Both the position numbers and the translations under genes were made by a program. Below, in pieces: positions 61,225-64,000 of a stretch of DNA of 64,000 nucleotides. The first letter of the stretch is position 1. Each line of letters starts with the position of its first letter. Source of the DNA: Poecilobothrus nobilitatus. Lineage: Eukaryota > Arthropoda > Insecta > Diptera > Dolichopodidae. The notes beneath the pieces are model-generated. The model saw only the letters and a program-made list of their open reading frames with translations, ran no database searches and was not told the DNA's origin. Location: contig OX352774.1 in assembly GCA_947095535.1 (NCBI GenBank), positions 259,257,843 through 259,321,842 of the forward strand. The letters are read 5' to 3'.

Positions 61225-62220
61225 AAACAAGGTAGAATGTAAACCAACGGTTTTTAAAAGCGCACATTTCCAAAAGACAATACAAACTGTTCATGTCTTG
61301 CCGAAGAAAAATGTTTACAGGTGCCTAAGTTATAGGTGTCTAAAAATAGCAAATTTTGAATTTTTGAGGCGTAATAACTCTTAAACAGAAGCTGCTACCA
61401 AAAAATTTTTTGAAAAAACTTATATTAATTCTAAAAGTTTTTTCTTGTCTCAAAATTTCCGGTTCCTATCTCAAAGCGTGCCGGAGTTATGAAAAAAGAA
61501 ATATCATGCAAAATTTTAGTTTTAACATAACGGTAAATTTAAATAGTAAATTACAAAATGTTGCAAAATTTTGATATTGTTTTATAGAGGTAAGAAAATT
61601 TGCGGTTTTCTAGGGTTTTTAGATTGTAAAACTACCACGCATAGCCTGGAATATATACACCTGAAAATAAGGTTTTTTTGTAATTTAGGGGGGCTGTAAC
61701 TTTGGTATCCTATACAATTAAAAGAAACCATTAAACCACATAAAAATATGTCACTGGAGCTTTAATTTTTTTGTTTTGCTGAAGAAAAAAGTTACAGGTG
61801 TTTAAAAATAGCAAATTTTCAATTTTTGAGCCCTAATACCTCATAAACAGGGAGTGGTGCAAAAAAAATTTCTGAGCAAACTTATACTAATTCTAAGAGT
61901 TCTTTCTGCTCTCAAAATTGCAAGTCCCTATTTGAAAGCGTTCCGGAGTTATGAGGGTAGAAAAATCATGCAAAATTTGGTTTTCATGTAACGGTAAATT
62001 TAAATACTAAATTTAAAAAAATTGTACAATTTTGATACTAATTTATAAATTTTAAAAAAATCCTGTCGAATGGCGTTTTCAGATTGAAAAAATGTTAAGC
62101 GGAACCTGAAATATACGCGTTTCAAAAAGGGCTTTTTCAAAGTTTGAGGGGCTGTAGTTGCGAAATGGAGGGGGCTACATGAAAAAGTTGTTCCACTTTT
62201 TTTTGGAAATGTGCTAAAAA
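61225..62220 (-). mobile_element. Family B element with an internal tandem duplication
   Basis: The left edge AAACAAGGTAGAATG, then AAACC-AAC-GGTTT and GCGCACATTTCC, is the reversed 3' end; the right edge TTTGGAAATGTGCTAAAAA is the reversed 5' end. The leading 5' segment (about 100 bp) is deleted. The module from GGTGTYTAAAAATAGCAAAT through GGAGTTATGA and AACGGTAAATTTAAAT occurs twice, starting at about 61335 and 61797, so roughly 460 bp were duplicated in tandem and then diverged. Confidence 0.68.
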
Positions 62221-63149
62221 TATTCAAAACATATTTTTTTGTATAGATTTTAAGAAGAAAGTTAAGTGGAAGAATTTTCATTTTAAGTGAAATTTTGCAA
62301 GTATTTTTTTATTGACAGTATTGTTTAGATTACAGAGCTACATTGTAACAGGCACCCGATTTTTATTTCTTATTCTTTCCATTTCTATAAGGAGAGTAGG
62401 GTAATTACTAAATCATTAATATGATTCATATTTGATTTAGCTTTAGGATCCGATAGTTTCATTAAGGCGTTCATTACTCGGCTGAAACCACTATACCATT
62501 GCCTGGGGCACCAATTTTTCTATTATATCGTAAGCATTGCATATATGTAATACGGGATTCTATACACAGATTGATGCCACTTATATGTGTCGTAAAAAAT
62601 TTTGGATAAGTTTATATGAAACCTTTTGAGAAGAATTTTTGATTTTAATAATAGTCTGTCGTAATCCAAGCCACGTTATTGTGTCTGAGTTGTTTGTGTG
62701 TGTGAGTTGTCAACTTTTGAGATATAAATTATTTAAATTTAACATTGTTATTTAAATTTTTGTTAACAAAGATTATTTTCAGGATCAAAAATTGTTACGC
62801 ACTGTACGTAATTACCACAAAATTTATCAGAACCCCTGCAAATATACAAAAAAAAAATTAAATAATTTGTTTTCTTTTTTAAATGAAAATATTTAATATG
62901 GTAGCGACTGCAGCGCCACTGTATATATTGTTCAATTATAAATAGTAACTAATAAATTAATAATATAATTATTATGTTTTTTCCTCATTATATTATTATG
63001 TACATAATAAAAAATACTGATTTTCTGTGAAATGAATATTTAATTATAATATACAAATAAATATAAAAATTATTAATATAAGATTGAGGATTTTAAATGT
63101 TCTTTTTTTTTTTTTTTGTTATAAAGATTTGATAAAAAAACAAGAATAT
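62221..63149. other. Gene-free stretch with a possible tRNA-like scrap
   Basis: On the minus strand around 62475-62515, CAATGGTATAGTGGTTTCAG resembles an A box like that of SINE type S2, but no clear B box follows. Confidence 0.4.
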
Positions 63150-63800
63150 TAATTTAAACATATATGATTATCAATAGAACTCTACCCAAGTAATAACTTT
63201 TTCTTTTTTTTTAAAACCCCCTTATTAGACTTTTTATTATTTTTATTTTTAATTTTTAATATTTCCAATTAATGTATCGATTTTTATTTAAAACCACTTA
63301 GAAATGAGTGCTTATAAAAAATAAAAATAAAGCAAAAAAAAAAAAAAATCACTTATGTTTGAGTTAATAATTAGATATTTTTTTTTTCGCTCGTGCTTAT
63401 TTCCGTCTAAAAACTAATGAATAACTTTTTTTTTTGTTTTTTTTGTTTTTTTTTTAATTAAATCTCAATTTACATCACTCACTTCACTTAATACTTCTAT
63501 ATCTAATAAGTGTATAGTTTTTTTTTTTTTCTTTTTCTACTACTAATTTAATCTGTAACTTTGTCTAATTTAAAACATATATCTAATTAAAGAACGAGTT
63601 CAAATAAAGACGGGTGTGGTCAGTTTTGGATCAGTCTTTATACATTATCTATTTTATTAATCTGCTAATAAATTTAATATGAGAGAGAGGAAAAAAGAAA
63701 AAAACGAATAAATAGTTATAATAAAAAATGTAACAGCATCTTAGTTATTACATTAAACATAACGGTAATCAAGGTTGCATCACTTAAAATGACTACACAA
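63150..63800 (-). repeat. Right arm of the diverged inverted duplication
   Basis: Plus-strand landmarks, complementary to the left arm: AATAGAACTCTACCC (63173-63187), CTCGTGCTTATTTCCGT (63390-63406), GGTGTGGTC (63613-63621) and ATCAAGGTTGCA (63768-63779). Distances between the last three are about 207 and 147 bp, against 209 and 120-130 bp in the left arm. Several long A and T runs have grown independently in each arm. Confidence 0.65.
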
Positions 63801-64000
63801 ATTTTTTTTTCTTTTTTTTTTTTTTTTTGTTACGAATTGTGATTTTTTATATCAAGCAAAGAACAAATCAAACACACCAACATGCCAAATACATAACATG
63901 TTTTTATTGGGGCGACAAAAAAAAATATATATTTTTCTATTAGAATTCTTAATAATTGATAGGGTGATATTTCGAAATTTCGAACTCGACCAATTAGAAA

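Noticed and set aside
1..64000. CRISPR arrays, bacterial operons, rRNA genes
   Set aside because: None seen; base composition, SINEs and Helentron-like elements indicate eukaryotic nuclear DNA.

Overview
This window looks like repeat-rich, gene-poor nuclear DNA from an insect, most likely a fly (Diptera). Base composition is extremely A+T rich, with long A and T runs everywhere. There are no bacterial-style gene arrays. Several mobile-element families match types known from flies, above all non-autonomous Helentrons of the INE-1/DINE-1 type: a TATACCCG-like 5' end, an internal run of GTCC repeats, a 3' hairpin and a CTCGTTT-like end. The order is inferred from these families; the species cannot be named.

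Only one convincing intact protein-coding gene is present: an intronless, divergent copy of V-type proton ATPase subunit E (minus strand, 38099-38809). The other open frames I examined fall inside repeats, oppose or overlap other sequence, or are compositional accidents of A+T-rich DNA. Three decayed non-LTR retrotransposon tails were recognised (28362-28980 plus; 53795-54170 and 56275-56410 minus).

Layout. 1-6.3 kb: two copies of Helentron family B, a relic of the GTCC family, and SINEs of two types. 7.5-9.8 kb: a rearranged family A copy that forms a long inverted repeat. 10.5-15.3 kb: an inverted SINE dimer, a tRNA-like head, one arm of a window-spanning inverted duplication, and a foldback transposon nested in a pogo-like element. 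15.3-25 kb: almost featureless. 25.3-26.2 kb: a GTCC-family element with 142-bp internal repeats. 28.4-29 kb: a retrotransposon tail. 30.1-37.8 kb: a full family A copy, two minus-strand GTCC relics, a TIR element and a pogo-like element. 38.1-38.8 kb: the V-ATPase E gene. 39.8-45.1 kb: two inverted family A copies, one nested in family B. 48.7-49.5 kb: family B. 53.8-57.6 kb: two related retrotransposon relics, a full-length SINE and a TIR element. 59.6-62.2 kb: a GTCC element and an internally duplicated family B copy. 63.15-63.8 kb: the second arm of the inverted duplication.

There is no operon-like cooperation. The story is one expressed-looking duplicate gene embedded in layered, non-autonomous transposons whose nesting gives a relative chronology. 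All identifications were made by eye from the sequence and from remembered family features; no search was run.
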